Positions 36,004-48,675 of a DNA stretch of 64,000 bases are shown here, piece after piece. The DNA comes from Sanguinoderma infundibulare (taxonomy: Eukaryota > Basidiomycota > Agaricomycetes > Polyporales > Polyporaceae), in contig JAVLRN010000006.1 of NCBI GenBank assembly GCA_032821775.1, forward strand, positions 1,674,001 to 1,738,000, given 5' to 3'. Numbering within the stretch: position 1 is the first letter of the stretch; every line of letters begins with the position of its first letter. The translations under genes were made by a program, and so were the position numbers. The notes under the pieces were generated by a model. That model had not been told where the DNA came from and ran no database searches. It saw only the letters and a list, made by a program, of their open reading frames with translations.

Positions 36004-36754
36004 TCAAGTCATATCAACGCTTTATGAGTTTTACGATCCGGAGAGGGGGTAGAGGGGAGAGTAGATCCACAGTGCAGTTTGCTATTTCCGTTCGGACACT
36101 TGCAGCTCTTCACCTGCCCCCGTCTACGACCAAGCTTTGTTATCCCCGCCGCCCAGAGAAGCTTACAGTGTATAGTTTGCGACGAACGAACGAATGTGTG
36201 TATCAGTAGTCGAATTCATTTGGATCATATGCCTCTGGAACGTGTTGACGGCTGCATTTGGTTGACGGGGTGCTAGCGCGCTTGGAATAAATCGCTTGGA
36301 GCTCAGGACCTGAGCACAATATTAATGCCGCTTAGAGAATCCGCATACCGTAAACGCTTCCGTCCCGCTCTTCTCCTCCGTCTGTCCGGATACGCCTCCT
36401 TGTCAGCTGTGGGACCGCCCTGGACGACCTGCTAGCGGTCGAACGCCGCTGGGAGCCTGGCAGACCCCGTTTGCGCAAGTACTGCCACCAGTGGACCACG
36501 ACTGTCTGCGGTTAGCGAGATCTTCTATCGCGAATCTGAAGCACTCCCTCCGAGCCGTCTCTTGTATGTAAATTTCCCGTACGCTTCCCCACTACTTCCG
36601 TCGCTCGTTTATAAACTGCACTCCCCACCTCTCTTGCTCTCGACCGCCGACCGCTCTCCTTCCTCTCGCCACTCAACGTCGCCCGGGTCTCGCTTAATCC
36701 CAGTTCACGCGCCGCGCCCTCCTCGCCCGTTCCGGTTTAGGTTCCACGACACGA
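36004..36754. promoter_or_regulatory. Intergenic region upstream of the MAP kinase
   Basis: 0.75 kb between the makorin-like stop and the kinase start. The last 150 bp are C/T-rich on the + strand, as in many fungal 5' flanks. No gene or clear motif recognised. Confidence 0.4.
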
Positions 36755-39638
<2,884 letters not shown>

Positions 39639-39969
39639 CGTTGTGGTTTGGCCGCTTTGTGCTTGCGAGGAGTGCGGGTAGTGTTTTGTGCTCACGTCGT
39701 GTTGCGATCGCATATAGACGAACGATGTACTAGTTAATCTTGTATTTGTGCATACTCGAGTTTCCCCCAAGTAGATAGATACGCATACATAAGAGTCATG
39801 TTGGACCGATCTGCAAGCACGAAGTAGTAGAGCCGCTATTGCATCTAGAGAGTACATATACAAAATGCTATGAGTCCGTGCTATGGTATGCAACGAGATG
39901 TGGTCATGTCATGAGTCTCCCAAGATATCCTTGATTTCTATACGATGGTTGTGTTCAGCAAGATAATTG
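39639..39969. other. Intergenic, convergent 3' flanks
   Basis: AT-richer stretch between the stops of the MAP kinase (+) and Nbp35 (-). Nothing recognised. Confidence 0.55.
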
Positions 39970-41067
39970 TCAGGAGACCTGAAACGCTGACTCACTGTCT
40001 ATGATGTCGAGGTATGCGATACTGGCGGGGCTATCTGGGTACTCGTCCAGGAAGCTCACGCCATAGTCTGCGCTCTTCCCTATCCGGGGGTCAAGGGGGA
40101 CCGCGCCAAGGAACTCCACGTTCATGTCCTGCGCGAGTCGCCGTCCGCCGCCTGTGCTGGGCTTGAAGATCTGCGACTCGTTCTTGCAGTTCGGGCAAAC
40201 GAAGCCAGACATGTTCTCCACCAGGCCGAGCACCCGGATGCCAACCTTCCTGCAGAAGTCGATCTCCCTGCGCACGTCCTGGAGCGCGACCTCCTGCGGC
40301 GTCGTGATGACCACCGCGCCGTCGATGCCGCTCTCTTTGAGGTACTGGACGATGCTGAGGTGCTCGTCGGACGTCCCCGGGGGAGTGTCGATGACGAGGT
40401 AGTCGAGGTCGCCCCAGTCGACGTCCTTGAGGAACTGGGAGATGAGGCCGTTCTTCTTGGGCCCTCGCCACATGATCGCGTCCTTGGATGAGGGGAGCAT
40501 GAAGCCGACGGACATGACGCCGAGGTTATCCTGCACGTATACTGGGGACCAGCCGGAGGATGACGCGTGCACTTGCTCTGAGGCGATGCCGAGGATGGTG
40601 GGTATGGAGGGGCCGCAGATGTCTACGTCCATGATTCCGGTCTATAACGGATCAATGAGAATCGCGATAGCCAAACGAACGTCGTGGGACGCAAACGCAC
40701 TTACCTGTAGCTGCTCGTCTGCAGCGAACGCCCAGCCCAGCTGCGCAGTGAACGTCGACTTCCCGACACCTCCCTTGCCCGACAGAACGAGGATCTTGCG
40801 CTTGACAGTGGACATGCGCTCACGGACGAGCGGGAGGGCGGGGTCGGGCCCTCGTGTCTGTCCGGAAGCACAGATCTCCTGGTTGGCACACCCTGCACAC
40901 GCATCCGCCTTCCCTGCGAGCTCAGATTCTGTTCCCTAAGTGTGGAAAGTATATCAACATCCAACCGAACGAGGCGGGGTACAAGGAATTACTGGACAGT
41001 GTTCCGGCGCGTTTGCAGGCACCGAAAGAGGATCCGGCGTGGGCACTGCCTGCTGCACGGCAATCAT
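39970..41067 (-). CDS. NBP35: Cytosolic Fe-S cluster assembly factor Nbp35
   Basis: P-loop ATPase scaffold of the cytosolic iron-sulfur assembly machinery. Exons 40993-41067, 40705-40935 and 39970-40641. The N-terminal ferredoxin-like cysteine motif spans the first intron: [19 protein letters not shown] then ANQEIC, spacing C-x13-C-x2-C-x5-C, diagnostic of Nbp35 and absent from its partner Cfd1. The nucleotide-binding loop [28 protein letters not shown] and the C-terminal bridging-cluster motif CPNC are all present. About 325 residues, normal length. It is head to head with the WD40 gene over 348 bp. Confidence 0.96.
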
Positions 41068-41415
41068 TTTGACGCTTCGAAACAGTACGCAGAAGAATGG
41101 GCTAGGTGTCGAGGGCCTGAAGATGTTGCGAAAACTAGTGTAGCCCTTAGTGGGTACGAACTGAGGAAGTGCCTGCAATTGTCCTCAGAAATTGACCTTT
41201 GTCATCGCGCGCTGCTGAGTCAATCTAATCTAATCTCGCGAGTGGGCGACTCTAATCTACTGAATCGACGACGGAGGCCTCACACTGGCCTCACCTTCCG
41301 CTGCGCTGATTGCTTGAACACACACCGCACAGAACGTAGGTTACTTCTCCATCTGCTAGCTCGACGTTATGAGAGGTTGAACTGAAACCCATATTGTAGT
41401 TCAACGCGTGCAAAG
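41068..41415. promoter_or_regulatory. Bidirectional promoter region NBP35/PAAF1-like
   Basis: 348 bp between divergent start codons. It includes a small TCTAATC repeat around 41222-41260. Promoter role is inferred from position. Confidence 0.35.
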
Positions 41416-42898
41416 ATGGACTCACAATCCATTATACTACCCATTTGCACTGTTCAACACGACTTTCAGTCCGGCGTGATTAGCGACGTCCTCGACGGCG
41501 TCCTTCCGGAGGACAAGTTCTGGGTCTCATGCTATAAGCACGGAGAGCCGACCGTGCACGGCAAAGTGTTTGCAACCTTGGATGACCAGAATCGCGATCT
41601 TGTCGTATTCGAGGCTCGTGATGGCGTGGAGTTCAGGGACTACGGCAAGGTGAGCCTACACCCATATTGAAAACACCCACATTGAGAGCACGAACGAAGC
41701 CTCTATGCATGCTGTAGAACACGTATTCAATATCATGCCCGTCCTTGAACATAGAAGAGACTAGGATAGCGGTCCCCAATGCCTCCTTTCTGAGCATATC
41801 GGATAGTCGGAAGGTACGATTTTCTCATAGCCGTCTCCGTTTCCTTTCTGACACCCAGTGTATAAGCCAACGCAAATCACCGCTTTTGACGTTGCTCCAG
41901 ACGGGTCACAGTTTGCGACCGGGTACCACGATGGCTCAGTGTACATTCGTCCTGCATCGTCCGCCACCGCCATCCCTTCAGCCACCAGCAAAGCACATCT
42001 CAGCACTGTTACCTCCCTTCGCTTCTTCCCCTCTTCAAAAGTAGTCTTGACTTCAGGCACCGATTTCTCCTTATCTATCCTCCCTGCCGATCCTCCAGAA
42101 TCCGCGTCATACACTACGACCAAGGTCAGCGCTGCACGCACGTTGCGTGGGCACACCCGCGCTGTCACCTCCACGGGGATCATTGCTCGAGGCCGTAACG
42201 TCCTGTCTGCTTCCAAGGATGGGACAATACGCCTCTGGGACATACCATCTGGAGCGCAGATACGCTCTCTCGCCGCTGGGACCAACCACTTCGTTCCTGT
42301 CCTTGCGCTGAGCACCGGAGAACGATGGAAAGAACCCGATGGCGGGACCGACGACAAATCTGCGGATGCGAACACGGATCCTCGAGAAGTCGACACATCG
42401 GACAAGGTTGTGTTCTGTGCTTTGCAGGACGGCTCCTTCGAACTATTCGACTTGCGCACGAAGCTCGCACAGTTCCGATCGAAACCCGGTCTGTCCGGGG
42501 CACGCTCAGCACTCCAAGCAATCGCGTATAGCCCACAATCGAACCTCGCCACGACTGGCTCTGCGTCCGGCTTGGTTTCCCTTTACGACACCCGGTCACT
42601 CGGGAGCCACCCCGTGGTTGTCTTCAGGCGTAACGAGAGTCCTGTAGAGGACCTCGCGTTCGTCGACCTTGCCAGTGATCACTTTTCCCTTGGTTCGTCG
42701 GCACGCGATGCGGCGGCGGACGTGGGACTCGCGATCGCGACCGAGGACGGGCTGCCGTATGTTGCAGAGGTGCGCCCGTCGGGACTTCGAGTTCGTGCGG
42801 AGCTTGTTGGTACGGACTGCGATGGTGTGCGAGTTGTACGCGCTATTGGGAACAAAGTTTGGAGCGCTGCGGACGATGGAGTGGTGAGGCGATATTAG
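41416..42898 (+). CDS. WD40 proteasome assembly chaperone, PAAF1/Rpn14-like
   Basis: Predicted chaperone for the 19S proteasome base, binding ATPase-subunit C-termini. Exons 41416-41649, 41718-41813 (or ending 41802) and 41859-42898. The first two exons give an N-terminal segment (FWVSCYKHGEPTVHG) and the third a beta-propeller with YKPTQITAFDVAPDGSQFA, LRGHTRAVTSTGIIARGRNV, SKDGTIRLWDIPSG and QAIAYSPQSNLATTGS. RGHTRAVTST plus SKDGTIRLWD are typical of Rpn14/PAAF1. The obvious join AAG|GTACGA to CCCAG|TGTATAAG shifts the frame by one base. A weaker donor (GTCGGA at 41803) restores it. So either the upstream donor is used or one base is missing at the junction. Confidence 0.8.
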
Positions 42899-43355
42899 CC
42901 ATAATTGACAGAAACGTCCCGAGTTCAGTAGATACATGCAATGTGTAACAATAGTTCCGCGGGCAAGTGTTGCCGGAGCCTCCCATGCGCATGTGGCGGA
43001 TGGAGCTTGTGGATCGGACATGGTTGGTCTCCCTCAGGCAGCGGGATGGTGGACATGGTGGCACTTAGGAAGTGGCGGTGCCCCCTCGTTTCTTCTCGGT
43101 GCCACCTCTTGGACGCCATGATCATCGCCTTCGTTTTCCCCCGCATGGTCTGCGACGTACGTACAATGGGCGAGGCAGGAAGGCATTGTCTCCGGGGAGG
43201 AACGAAGTACGTCATCTATCCTTTGCTCTGCACGCCGTCAATCGAGGATTGCATTATTACAACTATGTGTTACTCTGCAAATTATTCAGGCCACCTATGT
43301 CCTTGGCTTTAGATCATCACACTTCGTCTGACATTGATTGTTTTCTGTCGTGTCA
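42899..43355. other. Intergenic, convergent 3' flanks
   Basis: Between the stops of the WD40 gene (+) and the SDR gene (-). Nothing recognised. Confidence 0.55.
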
Positions 43356-44778
43356 TCACCAGGCGTGATAGCCCCCGCTTACGAAGATGCTGACAGCGAG
43401 GTCCGCGACGTTAGCGATACAAAGCCGACACTCTGTCTCTGTGTTTCAAAGACTTACTCGCTCCCAGTACAGAACGAGCTTGCGTCGCTCGCTAACCAAA
43501 CCGCCGCCCCTCGAACCTCGTCGGGACGTCCAATTCTTCCCATTGGGTGCTGCTCGGCCCACTTTTCTTCCAACCCGGGATACATGGCGAGAAACTGTGC
43601 TGTCATACTGAAGATAGGCCAACGGACAGCGAGGCCCTTTCGAATCTGCATCGCTTCGTGACCGAACGGTGAGAGTTGCGTACCTCGTCTTGATGAAGGT
43701 AGGACTGATCGTATTGACTCGAATGCGCTTTGGACCCAGCTCGCAAGCCATGCTGCGCGCCATCTGGAGCACGGCCGACTTCGAAGTGTTGTACGACGAC
43801 GACGTCGTTTGGTCCTGGCAGCCGACCGCGATCAAAGATGTTGTAAGTGCAGTTTCAATCGTGCGGCGGTATGGGTACGGCGATGCACCCACCTTGTTCC
43901 CGCCATGCCCGTAGATGCTGGAGATCATCATGATGCTTCCCCCGTTTCCGAACCGTTCCATCTGCTGGCCGGCGGCCTGTGCGGTGAAGAGGACGCCGTT
44001 AACGTTCACGTCGAGGACCTACGATTGCGGCTTCAGCGTGGATTCGCGAGGAGAGTAGGAGCGCGAGCTTGCCTCCTTAAACTGCGTCTCGGGGTTCGTC
44101 AGGCACGGTCCGTCGCTCTTTGCGATGCCCGCTGCGGCGATGCACACGTCCATCCGCCCCTCCCGGTCCCCGACCGTCTTCCCGATCTTCCACATCGCTT
44201 CCTAATCATCCACAAGACATCATCACGTCACTCGCATCAGCAGCATAAGGAAGTCGCACCTGGTCTCTCACGTCTGCACTCAAGTACTCAAGCCTCCCCT
44301 CCCCGCCCGTCCCTTGCAGTTTGCTCGTGTACTCGCGCACTCCTGTCCACTCCATCCCGGGCGCTTTCGGCAGGTCGAGGCAATACACCACGCGCGCGCC
44401 CGCCTCGACGAGAGCGAGGGCCATCTCGAGCCCGATGCCGCGGTTCGCCCCGGAGACGAGCGCGACGCGGTCTGCGAGCGAAAACTCGTGCGCGAAGATG
44501 GTCGGTGTCGGCGCTGTCAATGCGCGCGGATCGTCATCAGTACCGCCAGCATCAAGGTTGTGCGCCGGGAAGGGGGGTAAGAAGAAGCACATACACGCGG
44601 CTGGAGATGCTGCCAGTGCTCGAGCGACACCGACTGGGCCGTAGGGAGGCAGAGACCCCGTGAGGCGACCGCGGGCATTGTGGGCTACTGCAGAGGTCGA
44701 GAAGCGTGAACGGGTGCAGGCCGGCCGCAACCCGACCTGGGAAGCACCCGTGCGGATGCTTGCGAGTTTGGAGAGCAT
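43356..44778 (-). CDS. Short-chain dehydrogenase/reductase, probably mitochondrial
   Basis: Predicted NAD(P)-dependent SDR. Exons 44595-44778, 44260-44513, 44073-44201, 43893-44018, 43684-43814, 43458-43607 and 43356-43389. The first exon starts [14 protein letters not shown] and is rich in Arg, Ser and Ala without acids, like a mitochondrial presequence. Then come the cofactor motif [36 protein letters not shown], the catalytic Ser in MMISSIYG and the Tyr/Lys pair in [11 protein letters not shown], ending [15 protein letters not shown]. The C-terminus is that of sorbose/mannitol-dehydrogenase-type SDRs. The intron 44019-44072 has a GC donor (GCAAGC). Substrate unknown. Confidence 0.88.
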
Positions 44779-45529
44779 GCTGCGAAGGCGATTGACGGGG
44801 TATTGGAGTTGGGGCAGCCTCAGTGCGAGAGACGGCCCCCGCACATATCAATGTTCTCCTCATGTCTTCTAGCGAGTACCACGTGAGAACGCCATAGCCA
44901 AAGAACGTAAGAACTTAAAGAAGGTAGAAGATGGTTCACACCCCTTGCCACAAGTCGCATTCTTACTTTGTTGAACGTGAGGTCGGAGCCTATAAGTCGG
45001 ACGTTTATCAGCTCTTATTACTAAACATGGAATTGCGATTCCTTTATGCTGATATCGAAGGTCGGCTACGATACATAATTTGTCGGAGCAGTCACTGAAG
45101 TATTGATGTCCGACGTCTTCAGGGGATCCCGGACAAGCCCTGTATATATTGTTGCACGAGCACACCACGGCCGATGTATGCCGCTTGTTCGGAATCCTCT
45201 TGTCGTTGAAGATGGCCCCCAAGCGCCGCGCCAGCAAGGTGGGCTAAAGCTAAACCAGATAGGACATACCCGCCACATCATTAACCATAGATTGACCAGC
45301 AGCGGAAAATGTTGTCTCTGCGGCTGAGCGGTCAGCGTGTCCCCGTTGAGGAAGAATCACTTCCACCACCGGTTTCAAGGTTCAAAACCTTCTTTTCACG
45401 CCCTGGCCACGCGAACGACGCGCAAGCCTTGACCATTCCTCCTTCGTTGTTCTTACCGTTGTCCAGGCTGAGTTACTTTTCACTCCCTTGCTGGCCCAGA
45501 TCGCTTCACACCACGTTGACCAACCGAGC
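44779..45529. promoter_or_regulatory. Intergenic region between divergent SDR and RBR-ligase genes
   Basis: 0.75 kb, no gene recognised. Includes the presumed promoters of both genes. Confidence 0.4.
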
Positions 45530-46836
45530 ATGACCCGGTCCTCGCCGGTGGCAACAGACGCAAAACCCTGCATTTACTATTGCCAAGGTCATTGCACCCG
45601 CGGAGCCCACTGCAAATTCGCACACGTAACTAGTTCTTGGAGATCGCAACCTCCCGCCCACTCTGTGCGGGACAACAAGAAGCCATCAGCTGTTACGATA
45701 TGCGAATTCTACAGACAAGGGTCTTGTCGATACGGGGATAACTGCCTCTTTTTCCATCCTGGCTCGCGATCAGAACCTCACCCCGGCGCAATAGAAATTC
45801 CTTCGGATACTGTTGGTTCTAGAGTCGTTCCCGAGCCCTCACCCCGTCGTCCAATCCCCACCTCGGCCTCGTTCGGCTCATGCAAATTCTACGCTCAAGG
45901 TGCTTGCAACAAGGGGGATGCGTGTCCCTTTCTGCATCCTGCTGCCTCCTTCAACAAGCCAGGCGCGTTCTCTCCTGTCGCAAACGTCTCGTCAAAACGA
46001 TTAGATGGTGCGTCCGCCTCCTTGACACATACATAGACCCCGCTTATCGACATTCCACAACACATACATAGACTCGTGGGCGTCGCGAAGAGCGTTCCCC
46101 GAACAGGTCGACAGTGTTGCCGCACGTCGTCACTCTCTGGACAACAACGGCCTTCTGGTTCCATGCAAATTCTTCCTCCAGGGAACGTGTTCTAAGGGCG
46201 CTGGATGTTCATTTTGGCATGCCGGGGCGGGGCGTGAAAACGACGTGACTACTCTGGAGTCGTTGAAAGATCCTAAGCTAGTGGGTGGCCATTTTTGCAC
46301 ATTAGACAAGGATTCTGATCAAACTATACGAAGCAACCCACCGTGATATCCAAGCAGATGGTGCTAGACGTGCCAGTGCAAAGCAGGAAAGAGATTTCCG
46401 ATCCAGACAATAGAAACATTGTAAGTTCAACGGTCAACGAGAGCATGATGAAGCCAGGCTAACTAATTATTCCCTAAAGGTCGATGAACAAGAAGAAGAG
46501 CCGGTCGCTGTTTTTGTCGACGAACCTTCGAGCACCGATCGCACCAAGCTTGGCTGCAAGGTCACATTTGGGCCAGGGGGTTGCATACAAGAGATCGTGA
46601 CCGCGTTCGAATCGCACGTCGTCCTTCTCCACAACATCCCTACTTCCGTGACACATACGCAGTCGATGGACTTGGCAGAACCCTTCGGCGCGCTGAAGAG
46701 CGTAATCATCATTCCTCACTACGACGGTGTCTCGCAGCCATCCGGAAGGGTCGAGTACCTCAACACACACCATGCCGCACGAGCTGCAGCCGAGATTAGC
46801 CGGACGAGGGAGCTCCAGGGCACACTCGCGGTAGAG

Positions 46837-46838
46837 TA
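46837..46838. repeat. Target-site duplication TA, left copy
   Basis: TA directly before the left TIR. The matching copy is at 48676-48677. Because the TIR itself begins TA, a 4-bp TATA duplication is formally possible, but only TA restores the host reading frame. Confidence 0.8.
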
Positions 46839-46930
46839 TACAACGACACTTGCAAGTTCGACGCCTATTAGGCGTCTCCCACCTGCAAGTGCGGCACATA
46901 GGCGCTGGAAAACACAGCCACATCCCCGCC
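46839..46930 (+). repeat. Left terminal inverted repeat
   Basis: Begins TACAACGACACTTGCAAGTT. It contains the perfect inner palindrome GACGCCTATTAGGCGTC and two copies of the A-C-[TC]-TGCAAGT 10-mer 33 bp apart (46848, 46881). About 8 mismatches to the right TIR over 90 bp. Confidence 0.93.
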
Positions 46931-47073
46931 TCGTCTGACCCCCCTAGAGGCCTCTACTGTCCTCATTGGAGTCCCCGCCATTACTCCCACCTCCTGCTCA
47001 TTGGTAGGCCTCACTGCGGGCCTTGACGAACACAAAAAAGTAGGTAAGCGCTTTACAAAAAAAGAACACTATC

Positions 47074-47148
47074 TGGCAGGCTTGAACCCAGAGCACACCA
47101 TTCCCAACGGTAATCATTGAGCACGCTTATCCACTAGACCATCAGGGC
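47074..47148 (-). other. tRNA-like Pol III unit (left, outward facing)
   Basis: On the minus strand: GCCCTGATGGTCTAGTGGAT, a D-arm/A-box like that of tRNA-Glu or tRNA-Asp, then GGTTCAAGCC as B-box (47079-47088). A run of seven T on that strand follows (+ strand A run near 47057-47063), suitable as a Pol III terminator. Acceptor and T stems do not pair well, so this is a tRNA-derived relic rather than a tRNA gene. Confidence 0.6.
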
Positions 47149-47420
47149 TTGACATAAAGTTAACAGTTTGGCTATATATACCTTCCTCTGGCCCGCAAAC
47201 TTGCAAGTACATTCCTCCGAGAGGACTTGCAAGTTCATTGACCCTCTAAAGTTACTTCTAGCACTTGATTTGGGGGGCCCATGAATGTATACAATAGGTA
47301 CATATATGTTGTATGACCAAACACTTGAAAAGACTGACGGAAAATACAAAGAGACGATGGAGATATAGAAGCAATGGTGTAGAGAGGGGGGGGAGGAGAA
47401 GGTATACGTATCTTGGGAAC

Positions 47421-47511
47421 TTCTTGTTGTATCGCGACGTTCTATAGCGCGTTATAAAGCGACAGACTGTCGCGTTCCAACGCGCTATAGAACGTCACCA
47501 TACAATAAGAA
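47421..47511. repeat. Long hairpin in the middle of the transposon
   Basis: Arms 47421-47453 and 47479-47511 pair over 33 positions with two mismatches and one G-T. The inner 18 bp are perfect (GACGTTCTATAGCGCGTT). Inside the loop a second stem GCGACAG/CTGTCGC closes at 47459-47473. Confidence 0.92.
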
Positions 47512-48482
47512 CTCGTGGAGATATGGAATAACAGCCATTGGAGATAGGGTAGGAGGAAGGGGGAGCTGTACCGTGGATTCTAGCAGTCATGACAATGAGG
47601 TTTCTGCCATGTTGGATAGGGAATATATAGATAAGACGATGTACGAAGTGTCAAAGTGATTCAAGACAAACTGATTCCAGGGGAAAGCGGGGAAGGGGAG
47701 AGATACAGGGCAGAGTGTTGACACAATCGAAAAGGAACGCGTGGATGAATACTCACGGTATTGGAATCGTTCAAAAGCTGTCCAACACCTCTTTCCAACA
47801 AGCTATTACCCATCAACACTGGCCTCCATATGCGAGAGATACGACATGATCTTTCTTCCAGGCTGGGGGGAGGAGGAAGGGGAGGACATACCAAGGCTTC
47901 TAGTGGTCGAAATAGTGTCATCTTGGACTCGTTCGATAGGGAATGAAGAGGAGAACAAGAATCCACGATATTAAAACGATCCATGAAGAAACCATACTGA
48001 AAGAGCGAAGATAGGGAGGGATAGTATAGGGTAGCACAAACAAGGAATAGAATAAGAACGGCCTAACGAAAACATACGCTTCAGGGCTTGTTTGAGAGCC
48101 CTTGAATCTCCCTTTCGAACGCATCCTTTTCCAGCCCAATCGTCCAAACCGCCACAGAGATATCAGCCCATCTTCCTCCCGGCCTATCCTTATCTTGATA
48201 ATTTTGCCAATTTGCGGTAGCTTGAGCTCCTGAACCACAGAGGTCGACATGTAAAGAAAGAGACCTAGTAAGCCCAAAAGAATGAAGCAGACAGCGGCTG
48301 GCGGTGTAGATGGCAGGTGGCGGGGTGAGCGAGAACGATGGCGGGGCGCTGCGAGAGCGCCTAGGCGGATAGGCGGATGGGAGGCGCGCGTTGGAAGGGG
48401 ACTTGCAAGTTCGGCAACTTGCAAGTAGTAAGTACGCGGGGCGGATAAAGGGATATGAGCCTAAAACAAGCTAGCAAATCAA

Positions 48483-48551
48483 AGCCCACTTGGCTTAGTT
48501 GTCAGAGCGCCTGGCTCATTTCTTGGGTTGGGGGTTCGAACCCGGGTTCGC
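48483..48551 (+). other. tRNA-like Pol III unit (right, outward facing)
   Basis: TGGCTTAGTTGTCAGAGC as D-arm/A-box and GGTTCGAACCC at 48533-48543 as a perfect B-box, with a CTCATTT loop where an anticodon CAT would sit. TTTT follows at about 48557. Acceptor stem does not pair; tRNA-derived, probably not a working tRNA. Confidence 0.6.
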
Positions 48552-48583
48552 CTTTGTTTTAGGTTGATTTTCTGGGCGCCAGT

Positions 48584-48675
48584 GGTGAGAATGTGGCTGT
48601 GTTTTACAGCGCCTATGCCCGGCACTTGCAAGTGGGAGACGCCTAATAGGCGTCGAACCTGCAAGTGTCGTTGTA
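48584..48675 (-). repeat. Right terminal inverted repeat
   Basis: Reverse complement of the left TIR, ending AAGTGTCGTTGTA at 48675. The two 10-mers (48624, 48657) are again 33 bp apart. Confidence 0.93.

Larger units (their letters stand above)
46839..48675. mobile_element. Non-autonomous TIR transposon (1,837 bp, TA target site)
   Basis: Flanked by a TA duplication and bounded by about 90-bp terminal inverted repeats that align without gaps (46839 pairs with 48675). No open frame inside exceeds about 170 codons or resembles a transposase, so it is non-autonomous. It contains six perfect copies of the palindrome ACTTGCAAGT plus two ACCTGCAAGT, two tRNA-like units near the ends and a central hairpin. 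TA duplication and long TIRs suggest a Tc1/mariner-type transposase acting in trans, but the superfamily is not established. Its insertion splits the RBR-ligase coding sequence. The near-identical TIRs and intact host exons suggest a fairly recent insertion. Confidence 0.93.

Noticed and set aside
46839..46938. Open frame running from the RRM exon into the left TIR as a natural C-terminus
   Set aside because: The tail is made of TIR sequence that recurs inverted at 48584-48675, so it is transposon DNA rather than evolved coding sequence.
47165..48424. Transposase or other protein encoded by the transposon
   Set aside because: Frames here are short, low-complexity, broken by stops and without a DDE/D or HTH pattern.
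48483..48551. Functional tRNA-Met gene
   Set aside because: A- and B-boxes are good, but the acceptor stem does not pair and the T stem has mismatches, so I list it only as tRNA-like.
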